A stretch of 64,000 nucleotides of DNA from a virus. Under the pieces are notes generated by a model that was not told where the DNA came from, did not search any database, and saw only the letters and a list, made by a program, of their open reading frames with translations. Positions 34,002 to 42,731 of this stretch are shown here, piece by piece; the first letter of the stretch is position 1; each line of letters starts with the position of its first letter. Where the stretch lies: IMG/VR virus record IMGVR_UViG_3300009152_000004, positions 1-64,000 of that record, one strand, 5' to 3'. The translations under genes and the position numbers were made by a program.

Positions 34002-34556
34002 TTAGTTTTTGGTCAGAGTCACGATCATATCAGCCGCTACATTCAAATAGTGTGTCTGGGCAAACGCCTGCACTTCCTGACTTCGGCTATCCCATGGAAC
34101 CGCCAAATTGTTGCCACCTGAGAAATCAAAGTCGCAGGTATATCCGCAGTGGGGGGCATTTTGATCACGCCAGCCCCTGTTCAAGTAATAGAAAGAGAAG
34201 CCGCAAACCGGAGGCCATTGATGTGTGGGATCACCATAAGCCCGCTCGCTCGTCCAACTCGGAACAATGATTGTGGCTTGCGCACGGTGGCGTAACACCC
34301 GAAATAGCTCATTGAAGAAGTGCACCCGTTCAGCGCCGGTAAGATGCTCAAGAAAATGGCTGGAGTGAACCGCATCCACCGATCCATCCTTCCACGGCCA
34401 CGGCTTGCGGAGGTCCATTACGGTGTCAACCTTACCGTCAAATGGTAACGCATCAACGCCATGAAACCCTTCGCGCTTGTTCGGGCCGCAACCCAAATCC
34501 AGCCTGATGATTTCAGGTGCCGCGACCGCTTTCAGTTTTTTCTTTGTGCTAGCCAT
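34002..34556 (-). CDS. SAM-dependent methyltransferase
   Basis: 184 aa. Motif I IRLDLGCGPNKREGF (D20-G24), GVDALPFDG (acidic loop binding SAM ribose), then DAVHSSHFLEHL (motif IV-like). Class I small-molecule or sugar methyltransferase type, not a DNA methylase (no DPPY). Sits with glycosyltransferases and fibres, so may modify a surface glycan or virion protein. Confidence 0.85.
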   Translation of the reverse strand: MASTKKKLKAVAAPEIIRLDLGCGPNKREGFHGVDALPFDGKVDTVMDLRKPWPWKDGSVDAVHSSHFLEHLTGAERVHFFNELFRVLRHRAQATIIVPSWTSERAYGDPTHQWPPVCGFSFYYLNRGWRDQNAPHCGYTCDFDFSGGNNLAVPWDSRSQEVQAFAQTHYLNVAADMIVTLTKN

Positions 34557-34719
34557 GTAGTGAGTCCTCTTTTTCAGTTTTTACAGCAGCCAAAACTGCA
34601 GCATCGCGTTGCTGGAATAAACGCAGTGCATCAAAGCCTACATCAACGCACCGCTGCAGGGATTCATCCGGGAGCCTCGCGCAAAACTCTTGCTCCAGCT
34701 TTTGTCTGTCGGTGTTCAC
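34549..34719 (-). CDS. Small helical protein between GT and methyltransferase (56 aa)
   Basis: GTG 34719 (or 34722) overlaps the stop of the glycosyltransferase, and its TAG overlaps the methyltransferase ATG by 8 bp. Helical (LQRCVDVGFDALRLFQQRDAAV). The tight junctions on both sides support it as a real coupled gene; function unknown. Confidence 0.55.
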   Translation of the reverse strand: MNTDRQKLEQEFCARLPDESLQRCVDVGFDALRLFQQRDAAVLAAVKTEKEDSLHG

Positions 34720-35447
34720 CACATTGTCCTCGGCGGTCCGAATTTACCTTCATGGTCGTAATGCCCGACTTTCACGCTGCAGTCGATAGCACACCGATAC
34801 CCATACTTCCGCGCATCAGCCCAGAAATATAAGTCCTGAGTGCCTACACCTGTCTCATCCGCAACGGTCTTGAACCACGGACGGCGCAGGCGCTCGTCTT
34901 TGAACATTTTGAGCCGCCACAAGTTGAAGCCCATTCCCGTCCCGCAGCACTCCACAAGCCCCCCGTTCGGGTCCGGTGCTTGCGGCCGGAAGTTCAGGTT
35001 TGCGTCGCGTGGGTCACCCCAGATTTGGGGCATACCGCCTTCGCCCTTTGTCCAATAGAGCCCTCCGATACATGCAAACTCCGGGTGTTCTTCCATCCGT
35101 TTAATCAACCGAACGAGCCCATCTGAAGGTGGGCAATTGTCATGCTCTATCGTCAGCAGATACTCCCACTGACTTAGTTCGGGGTGGTTTATTATTTCTG
35201 CGATAGAGCTTGAGAATGCTTCCCCTACTTCAAAGCCTTCCGCCGCCATACGGTGCGCGGGCTGGTTGGGCGGAAAAATCAGCGACGTGTGGTTCAAATA
35301 CACGCGTGTGGGGATCATGTCCCCAGCAGGGATCAACATGATTGTACGCTGTTTTTTCCATGAACCACCCTGAATGATACGGTTCGTGGATTTTTGCAGG
35401 TCTTGGTTATGCAAGCCCGTGTCGGCGTTTAGCAGTTGTGGTTTCAT
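34716..35447 (-). CDS. Glycosyltransferase-like protein, GT-A fold
   Basis: 243 aa. TIMLIPAGDMIP then EYLLTIEHDNCPPSDGLVRL (acidic EHDN in place of DxD), FACIGGLYWTKG, and GTGMGFNLWRL, the order of GT2-like enzymes that place sugars. Similar in plan to the gene at 46921. Probably modifies virion or host-surface glycans; substrate unknown. Confidence 0.7.
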   Translation of the reverse strand: MKPQLLNADTGLHNQDLQKSTNRIIQGGSWKKQRTIMLIPAGDMIPTRVYLNHTSLIFPPNQPAHRMAAEGFEVGEAFSSSIAEIINHPELSQWEYLLTIEHDNCPPSDGLVRLIKRMEEHPEFACIGGLYWTKGEGGMPQIWGDPRDANLNFRPQAPDPNGGLVECCGTGMGFNLWRLKMFKDERLRRPWFKTVADETGVGTQDLYFWADARKYGYRCAIDCSVKVGHYDHEGKFGPPRTMW

Positions 35448-35450
35448 TTG

Positions 35451-37634
35451 TTAGGCTTCTTTGATGAATTGAACTATTGGAAACGCGTTGCCGCTGGAGT
35501 TTGCGCGTATGCTGCTAAAAGGGATCGCAGAGGTAGTGTAAATGGGCGCTGCGGATGTGATATTACCTTGCATGTAAAAAGGCATCTGCAAGGACGCGAC
35601 TGTAGTAGCGCCATCAGGCGGCCCAAAGTTCGTTATGTTTGATCCGCCCAGTCCAAACAAGGTGTTTACGTTAAGCCTTCCAACCATGTGGTTGGAAAAA
35701 CTAGCTGCTTGTGTCGTTATAGATGTGCGATGCGCTAAAAACATCCAATACACCCCGGGGGTAAGCAGCGTTGATAGTGGCATGTCTAAAAACCTGTTAC
35801 CACTAAAACGTGTATCTCCTAGTGAGGTAGCGGGCAGTATCACACTCGCGTTGCTGATGGCTATGGAGGTACTAAAACTGGTTGTTACGCCACCCGCCCC
35901 GTGCATACTTTGAGAATAGTTGTAGGTGTACTGCGACCCGACAGCCCCCACAGTAATCTGCATTTGCATCGCGTTTGTGTACTCAGTGGACAGCACTGAG
36001 TATAGAGATTGGCTACTCGCGCCTGTTCCTTTTGTCATCAACATCATAGCGAGAGTGTTAGATTTACCCACCGTAGCTGAGGTATTTGCCGACGTAGTCG
36101 CGGTCATTGTGGAAGCCACCCCCAAGCCCCCAAGCCCGCTGTTTAGAAATCTAACGAAGTCAACAGACACATAGTAGGGTACGGTGATTGGGAATATAGG
36201 CGCATTGCCCCCGGCTACACCTACGTTATTACTGGTGTTAATTAGAATCTGGGCATTTGCAAACTGACTAAGCGTTGCTGGCTGCACAACACTAGCCGTG
36301 ATCGTTCCGTTTGTGTCCATACCAAACGACACGCCGTTGCTGTTTTCAAAATCCACAGTGCCCGTGCTTCGGCTATTTGTGCCAGCGGATATCATCACAC
36401 CGCCTCCACCGCCCGGGGCCGCGACACTCACAGAAATACCGTTGCTGTTTATGGTTCCGCTTGCGTTTGTCCCTGCGAAAGCGGCGGTAGCTTGCACGAA
36501 GTCAGACCCACGATTAGACGCCATCGCCGTTGTCAGATATGCACCCGCAGACTGCAGCGCCGTGGTGATGTTGGACGCCAGCCCGAACGTGATGCTACTT
36601 CCTGCGGTGGAAGAACTAAGGCTTGAGCCCACGTTGAGGCTGATCTGGCCCGTGCTTCCGTTCAAGCTGTTGACGACTTGGTTGGATTGGGCGGCTGTGG
36701 TCAGCCCGTTGTGAGAGGCTGTCATTACTGAGCCACCAACAGCGTTCAGCCCGAATGTAATCCCGTTACCAGAATCAAAAAGAATGTTGCCAGCGGTCGT
36801 GGCTGTTCTGGTTCCAGCAGCAATACCTACCCCGGCTGCAGGAGCGTTAGCACTGAGCGACAGCCCGTTGCTAAACATGGTTCCTGAGATGTTCGTGCCG
36901 CCGATTGTCCCGCTGGAGTTACCCATTACCCACACCTGCGACTGTGACCCGCTCTGCATCGCGGTGGTCAGATACGCACCGGGCGACTGCGCGGTTGTCA
37001 GAAACGCCGGAAAGTTGAGGCTCAACCCACTGCTATTTGCGGTAACGCTCACGCCGTTGGCGGTCAGGGCCGAGTTAAGCCCGATGGCGTCGTTGCTCGC
37101 CCGAGCCGTTGTCAGATACGCACCCGCAGACTGCAGGGCCGTGGTGATGTTGGATGCCAGCCCGAACGTGATCGCATTACCGACCCGCGACGACGACAGG
37201 CTTGAGCCCGTGTTGAAGCTGAACGTGCCGGTTGAGCCGTTGATGCTGTTTATGACTTGGTTCGACTGCGCAGCAGTGGTCAGAAACGCCGGGAAGTTCA
37301 AGCTCAATCCACTGCTGTTGGCGGTTACCGAAACACCGTTGGCTGTGAGCGCGGTGTTGGTGCCCATGAAATCGGACCCCCGATTAGACGCCATGGCGGT
37401 AGTAAGGTAATTACCAGCCGAAATCACCATTTTGCTGCCAGCGGTATCCGCCGACAACGTGATGTTGTTACCACCAACAAACGTGATATCCATTCCGGAT
37501 ACCCGCGACGACCCAATGGTGTTACCCGAAAGTGCGAACGCCTGAGCGTGTGCGCTGTTCCAATCGCTGGGTCGAACTACACTGGTAGCGGTTCCATCAG
37601 CGACTGTCTGGGTATAGGCATGGAAAGTAGCCAT
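35451..37634 (-). CDS. Repetitive tail fibre protein (727 aa)
   Basis: Very Ser/Thr/Asn/Gly-rich, no cysteine-based sites. Sequence blocks repeat, for example ANGVSVTANSSGLSLNFPAF (twice), FGLASNITTALQSAGAYLTT (twice) and ITFGL/LTTA units, so it is a long beta-structured fibre built by internal duplication. N-terminal 35 residues (FHAYTQTVADGTATSVVRPSDWN) are the likely virion anchor. C-terminal about 250 residues are less repetitive and may be the receptor-binding tip. Confidence 0.78.
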   Translation of the reverse strand: MATFHAYTQTVADGTATSVVRPSDWNSAHAQAFALSGNTIGSSRVSGMDITFVGGNNITLSADTAGSKMVISAGNYLTTAMASNRGSDFMGTNTALTANGVSVTANSSGLSLNFPAFLTTAAQSNQVINSINGSTGTFSFNTGSSLSSSRVGNAITFGLASNITTALQSAGAYLTTARASNDAIGLNSALTANGVSVTANSSGLSLNFPAFLTTAQSPGAYLTTAMQSGSQSQVWVMGNSSGTIGGTNISGTMFSNGLSLSANAPAAGVGIAAGTRTATTAGNILFDSGNGITFGLNAVGGSVMTASHNGLTTAAQSNQVVNSLNGSTGQISLNVGSSLSSSTAGSSITFGLASNITTALQSAGAYLTTAMASNRGSDFVQATAAFAGTNASGTINSNGISVSVAAPGGGGGVMISAGTNSRSTGTVDFENSNGVSFGMDTNGTITASVVQPATLSQFANAQILINTSNNVGVAGGNAPIFPITVPYYVSVDFVRFLNSGLGGLGVASTMTATTSANTSATVGKSNTLAMMLMTKGTGASSQSLYSVLSTEYTNAMQMQITVGAVGSQYTYNYSQSMHGAGGVTTSFSTSIAISNASVILPATSLGDTRFSGNRFLDMPLSTLLTPGVYWMFLAHRTSITTQAASFSNHMVGRLNVNTLFGLGGSNITNFGPPDGATTVASLQMPFYMQGNITSAAPIYTTSAIPFSSIRANSSGNAFPIVQFIKEA

Positions 37635-37637
37635 GAG

Positions 37638-38084
37638 TTACGCAACCCGAATAATGGCGTTCGTGGCATCTGCAGTTGGGAACTGAATAGTAAAATCACC
37701 CGCAGTGGAGGTTTTATCACCGCCAAAAGCCAGCACCGCAACCGCCTTATTGCTTTGGGTGCTGTTATAGATCAGCGCACCGTTTGCTGTAATAGTCGCT
37801 GCCGACCACGTTGTATCACTGAAATCCAGAAAGGCCGTAGTGCCTGATGAAGTGGGGGCAGTTGTGGTGAGAGTGTTACCCCCCGCGGAATACCCCACTC
37901 CAACCACTTCATTGGTGGCTGAATATGCGGTAGTCGAAGCGCTCAAAGTGGCCGAGGAGGTATATAGGGCGATTTTGAAAGTATCCGGGGTGGTCGCTGC
38001 ACGAACAACCGTCGTGCCAAACGCGTGGACACCGTTAAGAATCTCCACCTTGAACGACGTGCACATTGCTTGTGAAATAGCCAT
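37638..38084 (-). CDS. Virion structural protein (148 aa)
   Basis: Thr/Ala-rich beta protein: SFKVEILNGVHAFGTTVVRAATTPDTFKIALYTSSATL, a pattern conserved in phage virion proteins upstream of fibres. Possibly part of the baseplate/fibre attachment. Stop-start contact with the fibre gene. Confidence 0.65.
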   Translation of the reverse strand: MAISQAMCTSFKVEILNGVHAFGTTVVRAATTPDTFKIALYTSSATLSASTTAYSATNEVVGVGYSAGGNTLTTTAPTSSGTTAFLDFSDTTWSAATITANGALIYNSTQSNKAVAVLAFGGDKTSTAGDFTIQFPTADATNAIIRVA

Positions 38085-38374
38085 TACATACTCCTTATAT
38101 GCGCTGCCATATCAGATTGTCCTTGCTGCGATAATTTCGCGCATATGGTGTCGCGTTCGGCTTCTTGGGCCCGGGTGAGATAGTGCACCAGAACAGACCG
38201 CAGCCTGTCCTTAAATGCTATAGCTTGCGCAGTAATAACGGGGTCGCTCCGGCCACCAATGTGGATAATCTTATCCAGCGCCAGTTCAGCTAACTCTTCT
38301 GGTGTAGACCCGCGATGCGACGTAGTGACCACTTTGCAATCACCTAACAGCGCCGCCATTTGTCCGCTATGCAT
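38084..38374 (-). CDS. Conserved phage protein (96 aa)
   Basis: Helical: RGSTPEELAELALDKIIHIG, ITAQAIAFKDRLRSVLVHYLTRAQEAERDTI. I recognise the block order from many phage genomes near adaptor genes, without an assigned role. No catalytic motif. Overlaps the next gene by 1 bp. Confidence 0.65.
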   Translation of the reverse strand: MHSGQMAALLGDCKVVTTSHRGSTPEELAELALDKIIHIGGRSDPVITAQAIAFKDRLRSVLVHYLTRAQEAERDTICAKLSQQGQSDMAAHIRSM

Positions 38375-38386
38375 CTGCTCTCCTTA

Positions 38387-39070
38387 TTAAGTAACCGCGA
38401 CCCGCGCTTGACCGCTACGATAGGCATCCCGGCGGTTTTTACCATCTCCAAGCTGTTTAAGTGCGGCCAGCGACTCTTGGTATTTGGACTCATATGACGC
38501 GATGATATCTGCTTCGCCCTTCATGAACAGATACGCTTCTCGCAATGCGCCATAAAGGAGCACGCTCTCAAAATTATCCCCTAACCACGTATTCGTGGCC
38601 GTCACAATCGATTCCGGGTAGTAGTAGTAATGGAGTTCCGTCGCGTACGACAAATCCGGGGTTGGGCCGAGGATAAGCGTGGTGGCATCAAATTGTGCGT
38701 AATGCTGTGGCGTGCCGGTGTCGGTCGGTATGGGGTAGGATTCCCGAATGTAGTTAACATCTTTGTCCAGCATGAACGAATACGCACCGGTCGATGGGTT
38801 GATTACCGCTATTGAGAACGTCGCCAGCCAGTCGGTCGGCAGTGTCAGGTATTTATTACTTGCTGTGAGACTACCCGTGACATTCTTGCGGATCGCGGGG
38901 ATTTGCACGGAGTTGTAAATACGTTCTTCCGCCAGTTCAATAAAGGTATTGATCTGCTCGGTGCTGGACATCGTTTCCGTGCCAGTACCCGCCGTATCCG
39001 TGAACACGGTATCCGGGAAGTCATTCTCTGTGTATCCTTTGATCGCGGTAAACAACTCAGTGTAGTTCAT
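38387..39070 (-). CDS. Head-tail adaptor-like structural protein (227 aa)
   Basis: Begins NYTELFTAIKGYTENDF, then INTFIELAEERIYNSVQIPAIRKN and a beta region (KYLTLPTDWLATFSIAV), followed by a helical C-terminus (YESKYQESLAALKQLGDGKNRRD). This is the layout of phage adaptor/gp11-type proteins that sit under the portal. A second adaptor-like gene lies at 40354. Confidence 0.72.
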   Translation of the reverse strand: MNYTELFTAIKGYTENDFPDTVFTDTAGTGTETMSSTEQINTFIELAEERIYNSVQIPAIRKNVTGSLTASNKYLTLPTDWLATFSIAVINPSTGAYSFMLDKDVNYIRESYPIPTDTGTPQHYAQFDATTLILGPTPDLSYATELHYYYYPESIVTATNTWLGDNFESVLLYGALREAYLFMKGEADIIASYESKYQESLAALKQLGDGKNRRDAYRSGQARVAVT

Positions 39071-39080
39071 GGGCTACCTC

Positions 39081-39233
39081 TTAGGCCATCGGGCCGCGGG
39101 CCATTTTGCCTTTGGTCTGGGCCTTCCCACCACGCACTTTGATGCCAGACGTCTTCATACCCGTCTGCGGGTACCCACCACCGCCAGCCCCCGGGGGGAT
39201 CGGCACGGGCTTCGGCATTTTACCTGTCTTCAT
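39081..39233 (-). CDS. Tiny basic Gly/Pro-rich protein with KGKMARGP tail (50 aa)
   Basis: ATG 39233 is the TAATG junction with the previous tiny gene. PVPIPPGAGGGGYPQTG then IKVRGGKAQTKGKMARGPMA. The tail resembles the RGKTKG tags of the genes at 41493-42958. Conserved-looking but functionless by sequence. Confidence 0.6.
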   Translation of the reverse strand: MKTGKMPKPVPIPPGAGGGGYPQTGMKTSGIKVRGGKAQTKGKMARGPMA

Positions 39234-39394
39234 TATTTGCTCCGTTGGTTGGACGCACGGGCCAGATTACGGCCTACTTTACGCATTTCACCAGTGGTAA
39301 CCCCACCCTTCTTCATCCCTTTGGCAGCGGCGTCCGGATGGGCACCCTTACCCTTCATCATGTGCGCTTTCAGCGCCGATTTCATGTTCGCCAT
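39233..39394 (-). CDS. Tiny very basic protein (53 aa)
   Basis: MANMKSALKAHMMKGKGAHP... followed by AAKGMKKGGVTTGEMRKVGRNLARA. Lys/Arg/Met-rich, no hydrophobic segment; may bind nucleic acid or be packaged. The stop overlaps the next start. Good GAGTGGTAAA just upstream. Confidence 0.6.
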   Translation of the reverse strand: MANMKSALKAHMMKGKGAHPDAAAKGMKKGGVTTGEMRKVGRNLARASNQRSK

Positions 39395-39404
39395 TTTACC
39401 ACTC

Positions 39405-39782
39405 CTATGTAGTAGATACAGTCACATCACCAACACCACCAACCGCCACAAGCGCATTCGGGGTCAGTCCGTTATCATCCGACCGGGCACCGCCCACCGG
39501 GTTCCAGCCCCACTCAATTACCCTGCTGCCACCGGCACCGTTGTTGCCGTCCTCATAGTAACTCAAATCGGGCCGAGGATTGCGTATCGCCCATGCATCT
39601 TCGACAGGATACATACCTAACTGCAACTGTGGATGATCGGGGTTCCAACACTCACTACAGGCCAGAATATTGATGTTTTTGGTCTTGATTACAAGACCCT
39701 TCAATTCGGTCAACTTGTACCGGAACCCGCAGATATCACATTCTGCGATAGCATTCTTGCCTGAGGCAAATTTGCTGCTCAC
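39405..39782 (-). CDS. Zinc-ribbon virion-region protein (125 aa)
   Basis: CDICGFRYKLTELKG...LACSECWNPDHPQ gives two CxxC knuckles (residues 15-60). The C-terminal half is Gly/Asn-rich with RNPRPDLSYYEDGNN. Found next to adaptor genes in several podoviruses as I recall; role unknown. ATG overlaps the stop of the HNH gene. Confidence 0.68.
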   Translation of the reverse strand: MSSKFASGKNAIAECDICGFRYKLTELKGLVIKTKNINILACSECWNPDHPQLQLGMYPVEDAWAIRNPRPDLSYYEDGNNGAGGSRVIEWGWNPVGGARSDDNGLTPNALVAVGGVGDVTVSTT

Positions 39783-40357
39783 GCTATCACCTCAAACCGA
39801 TTACCCTTCCTCACGTTCTCAACCGCCGGGATAACCCGCAAATTGGTGGGCACATGCAGCCCTGACACCAACCGCCCTTGCAGTGGGATTATATGGTCTA
39901 CATGCCACTTCACGCCAGTCATCTTCGACCGCAACGCAGCCAACTCATAGGCTTCCCGCATCAGCCAGTGCTCTTCAGAACCGATCCATTTCGGGGTGCG
40001 CTTGAGTTTAGATGCGTGGCGGCGTCTACATAAAGCCGCAACCACGGTCTTATTGCTCACCCGCCATTTACGAGAATACGCGTTATCTTTTTCTCTATTG
40101 CGGGAAGCCCACACCTTGCGCGACTCTCTTGCTTTATCTTTGTGGTTTTTCCGGTAGTTCTTAGCCCGTTCTGCTGCTTTTTCCAAATAATCTTTTCTGT
40201 TGTTTTGCGCGTATTGTTTTAATTTAAAATTGGCGCAAGTAACACATGAACGACTACTCACGAGCCGTTCAGCAATATGGCCGTTTTTGCACGGGTAACC
40301 TGTGAAATACCGGGTTTGCCCCGCAGCTTTCGCGGCCTGTAACGTGATGATCTTCAT
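39779..40357 (-). CDS. HNH homing-type endonuclease
   Basis: 192 aa. Zinc finger (YFTGYPCKNGH, CVTCANFKL), long basic helix of YRKNHKDKARESRKVW type, HNH core GVKWHVDHIIPLQGRLVSGLH. Shares plan and core with the gene at 26873. Inserted between the two adaptor-region genes with ATGA overlaps on both sides. Confidence 0.88.
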   Translation of the reverse strand: MKIITLQAAKAAGQTRYFTGYPCKNGHIAERLVSSRSCVTCANFKLKQYAQNNRKDYLEKAAERAKNYRKNHKDKARESRKVWASRNREKDNAYSRKWRVSNKTVVAALCRRRHASKLKRTPKWIGSEEHWLMREAYELAALRSKMTGVKWHVDHIIPLQGRLVSGLHVPTNLRVIPAVENVRKGNRFEVIA

Positions 40358-41076
40358 GTAATAAACATTTGGCGCGGCACGAATCTAATCGCGGCTTTTT
40401 CCCTGTCTTCATCAGAAGCTAATTGAAATTGGGCCTCGTAGTCCGCCTTCAACTCCATACGGCGCTGCGGGTCCACTGACGGCAGCTTCATCGACAGGTA
40501 GTAGGCCAGCCCCGCCACCATGGGGGGCAAGAACCGAAACGGTATGTCCTGACCATTCAGACCATTACCCGCGTCCTGCACGCGCCGCAAACGCCAATAG
40601 ACGAAGGTGTAGGTCTGGGCGGTATCGGGGGCGGGCCATACGGTGATCTGCGGGTACTGCACCACACTGGCGGAACTGGTGGCACCTGACTTGCGCTGCA
40701 CCCAGACTTGAATCGGACGCCCGGTGGCGTTCTTGTTGGGGATCGACGCATAGGTGCTGACTGAGATGCGGGAGATGGTGATGTCTGCTTGGTTGGTACT
40801 GGTGCCGGTGCGGACTACGTGGTCCAACAGGTCAATGGTGTCAACTGGCAGATCGTAGGACAGAGTGCCCGCCACAAGTGGAATAGACCCCTGCTCAATA
40901 GTCCACAGGTTGATCCCCCGGTTCGCCCACTCAATTGTCATTAGATTCAACGACCTACGGGCTGTTCGCAGGTCGTAACCCGACCGAAGTTCTGCGCCGC
41001 ATCGCTCAAACGACTCCTCGACCAGCGAGTTCAGGTCTAGGTTAAAATCTGTGGTGTTGGTGGTTTTGGCTACCAT
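40354..41076 (-). CDS. Head-tail adaptor protein, gp11-like
   Basis: 240 aa. LVEESFERCGAELRSGYDLRTARRSLNLMTIEWANRGINLW is the hallmark N-terminal block of podovirus adaptors; TLSYDLPVDTIDLLDHV and QITVWPAPDTAQTYTFVYWRLRRV are beta parts; helical end LSMKLPSVDPQRRMELKADY. Should bind the portal and tail knob. Confidence 0.78.
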   Translation of the reverse strand: MVAKTTNTTDFNLDLNSLVEESFERCGAELRSGYDLRTARRSLNLMTIEWANRGINLWTIEQGSIPLVAGTLSYDLPVDTIDLLDHVVRTGTSTNQADITISRISVSTYASIPNKNATGRPIQVWVQRKSGATSSASVVQYPQITVWPAPDTAQTYTFVYWRLRRVQDAGNGLNGQDIPFRFLPPMVAGLAYYLSMKLPSVDPQRRMELKADYEAQFQLASDEDREKAAIRFVPRQMFIT

Positions 41077-41077
41077 G

Positions 41078-41491
41078 CTATGCTCCGTATATCCTCAAGT
41101 AATCCAATGCCCGCTTCACTAGCACGCTGCTATCTTTCAGCATCCCCAAACCACTGTTGCATTGACTGCATAGCAACCCGCGTATTTTACCTGAATTGTG
41201 GCAATGGTCTACATACAGCACACGCCCGGTTGCCAGACAAATCCTACATCTCCCGTCCTGCGCGTTCTTCATAGCTTCATACTCGTCGACTGTGATTCCG
41301 TACCGGTCCTTGAAGTTCTTGTTCTTCACCCGTCGTGGGTTGGCCTTCCTGTACGCGGCCAGATGCGCACGGTCACACAGTTTACAACGACTCATCAACT
41401 TGCCTTTTGCTCGATCCTTGTAGTGATATTCAGAACGCGGTTTTTCTTCATCGCACCGGCTGCATGTCTTACTAGGTTCGGAGGTTGGCAA
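41078..41491 (-). CDS. Endonuclease VII-like HNH/zinc nuclease
   Basis: Core from about residue 10: TCSRCDEEKPRSEYH...CKLCDRAHLAAYRK, then CRICLATGRVLYVDHCHNSGKIRGLLCSQCNSGLGML, the Endonuclease_7 block (H-C-H with two CxxC). Start uncertain: TTG 41491 right after the upstream stop is chosen because longer forms overlap the upstream gene in another frame. Probably a mobile nuclease. Confidence 0.78.
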   Translation of the reverse strand: MPTSEPSKTCSRCDEEKPRSEYHYKDRAKGKLMSRCKLCDRAHLAAYRKANPRRVKNKNFKDRYGITVDEYEAMKNAQDGRCRICLATGRVLYVDHCHNSGKIRGLLCSQCNSGLGMLKDSSVLVKRALDYLRIYGA

Positions 41492-41492
41492 T

Positions 41493-41909
41493 TTAGATGA
41501 TCTTGCCTTTGGTCTTCCCACGCGACTCAATACCACCGCCGCGAGCCATTTTAACGATGGTGCCTTTGGTCTTACCCCGGGACTCGATACCGCCGCCTTT
41601 GGCATACGTAGCAGTGTCACCCATTTCTTTTTGCTGCTTACCGATTTCCGATTTGCTTTTCATGAGGCCACCTTCTTTTTTACCCGCATACTCGCGGAGA
41701 CTGGTATATGGCATGTCAACCTTCCCATGCGCTGTGTTTGGCTTATTTACCTTTGCCTTGGTGCCGCCCTTCCAAAAACGCTGTTGCTTCCGATCCGCCT
41801 TCTCAAAATCCTCACCTACCTTACGGTCGACCCCAACCTTCTCTGCGAACGCCGGGTTGTTCGCCACTGCGCTGAAAAATTTATGCTGCCGTTTTGATAT
41901 CGATGGCAT
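41493..41909 (-). CDS. Basic protein with two RGKTKG tags (138 aa)
   Basis: Start at ATG 41909, inside the end of the HNH gene. MPSISKRQHKFFSAVANNPAFAEKVGV is a conserved phage block; the end carries two copies of ARGGGIESRGKTKG (the second finishing KII). Basic, soluble; likely virion-associated small protein. Related tags in the next two non-nuclease genes. Confidence 0.65.
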   Translation of the reverse strand: MPSISKRQHKFFSAVANNPAFAEKVGVDRKVGEDFEKADRKQQRFWKGGTKAKVNKPNTAHGKVDMPYTSLREYAGKKEGGLMKSKSEIGKQQKEMGDTATYAKGGGIESRGKTKGTIVKMARGGGIESRGKTKGKII

Positions 41910-42378
41910 TTTTGCGCCTTTTGTGTTCTTTCCGCCAGTTGCAATTTTTACAAAGCACTTGATACACGCTTTTATCATAATTACTTCTACGCACCAAAAA
42001 GACCACGTTTTTACACCCCGTGGCTTTTCTTTCCGCTGCGCCGTTATTATTTATATGATCTATATCAAGCACCACTAAATCATCTTCCCCACAAGCCGCG
42101 CATCGACCACCTAGCGCAAGTATAGTCTCTACTCGCTTAGAACGTCGCCATTCAGAAGCCACTGCATCTGCTTTTTCTTTGTTTTTTATGTAGTACGCCC
42201 GCATATACGCTGCTTTTTCTTCTGTGGTTTGTTTGGGTTTATTTGCGTAATAAAACTTGCTACCGCAAGGTCGGCACCGGGGGTTCAAATGCCTATCTCG
42301 GGCGACATCGTACTTCGAAAAGTGCTTATCCACACCACAATCGCAGCACTGGGTCGTGAGCACTATTTGCCGTGACAT
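41881..42378 (-). CDS. HNH homing-type endonuclease
   Basis: 165 aa. CCDCGVDKHF and CRPCGSKFYYANK zinc knuckles, basic linker, then GGRCAACGEDDLVVLDIDHINNNGA and YQVLCKNCNWRKEH: a complete HNH-N module. Inserted between two RGKTKG-tag genes; overlaps the downstream start by 29 bp and the upstream stop by 1 bp. Confidence 0.88.
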   Translation of the reverse strand: MSRQIVLTTQCCDCGVDKHFSKYDVARDRHLNPRCRPCGSKFYYANKPKQTTEEKAAYMRAYYIKNKEKADAVASEWRRSKRVETILALGGRCAACGEDDLVVLDIDHINNNGAAERKATGCKNVVFLVRRSNYDKSVYQVLCKNCNWRKEHKRRKNAIDIKTAA

Positions 42379-42731
42379 TAGATCATCCGCCCTTTGGTTT
42401 TACCTCGCTGTGCGCATCCATCGATTGAGCCACCCTTCTTGAACCCCATAACGTCTTTGGCGCGTTTGCGCATGGTTTCACCGAAGGTTGCTTTCTTCTT
42501 CGACGGTTCGCCAAACCCAGACATCATTCCACGGCGCTGCTCTTTACGGTCATAACTGCCGTCGTCGCGTTTGGCTTTCGATTTGGCGCTGGGGGTGGCA
42601 CTGGATGCGCGGGGGCGGCGTTCGGCGTCGGAGAGTTCTTCGCCCTTGGAGTTGTAGACCTTTTGTGATTCGGAGTCCGAGTCTTTGTCGAAGTCCACTT
42701 CACCGCCATCATCATAGCATTTCTTTTTCAT
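42378..42731 (-). CDS. Charged protein with RGKTKG tag (117 aa)
   Basis: Low-complexity, highly charged: DDGGEVDFDKDSDSESQKV, RPRASSATPSAKSKAKRDDG, then a basic helix and the tail GFKKGGSIDGCAQRGKTKGRMI-type end. Natively disordered look. The tail is almost identical to that of the next gene (GCAVRGKTKGRMI). Confidence 0.65.
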   Translation of the reverse strand: MKKKCYDDGGEVDFDKDSDSESQKVYNSKGEELSDAERRPRASSATPSAKSKAKRDDGSYDRKEQRRGMMSGFGEPSKKKATFGETMRKRAKDVMGFKKGGSIDGCAQRGKTKGRMI

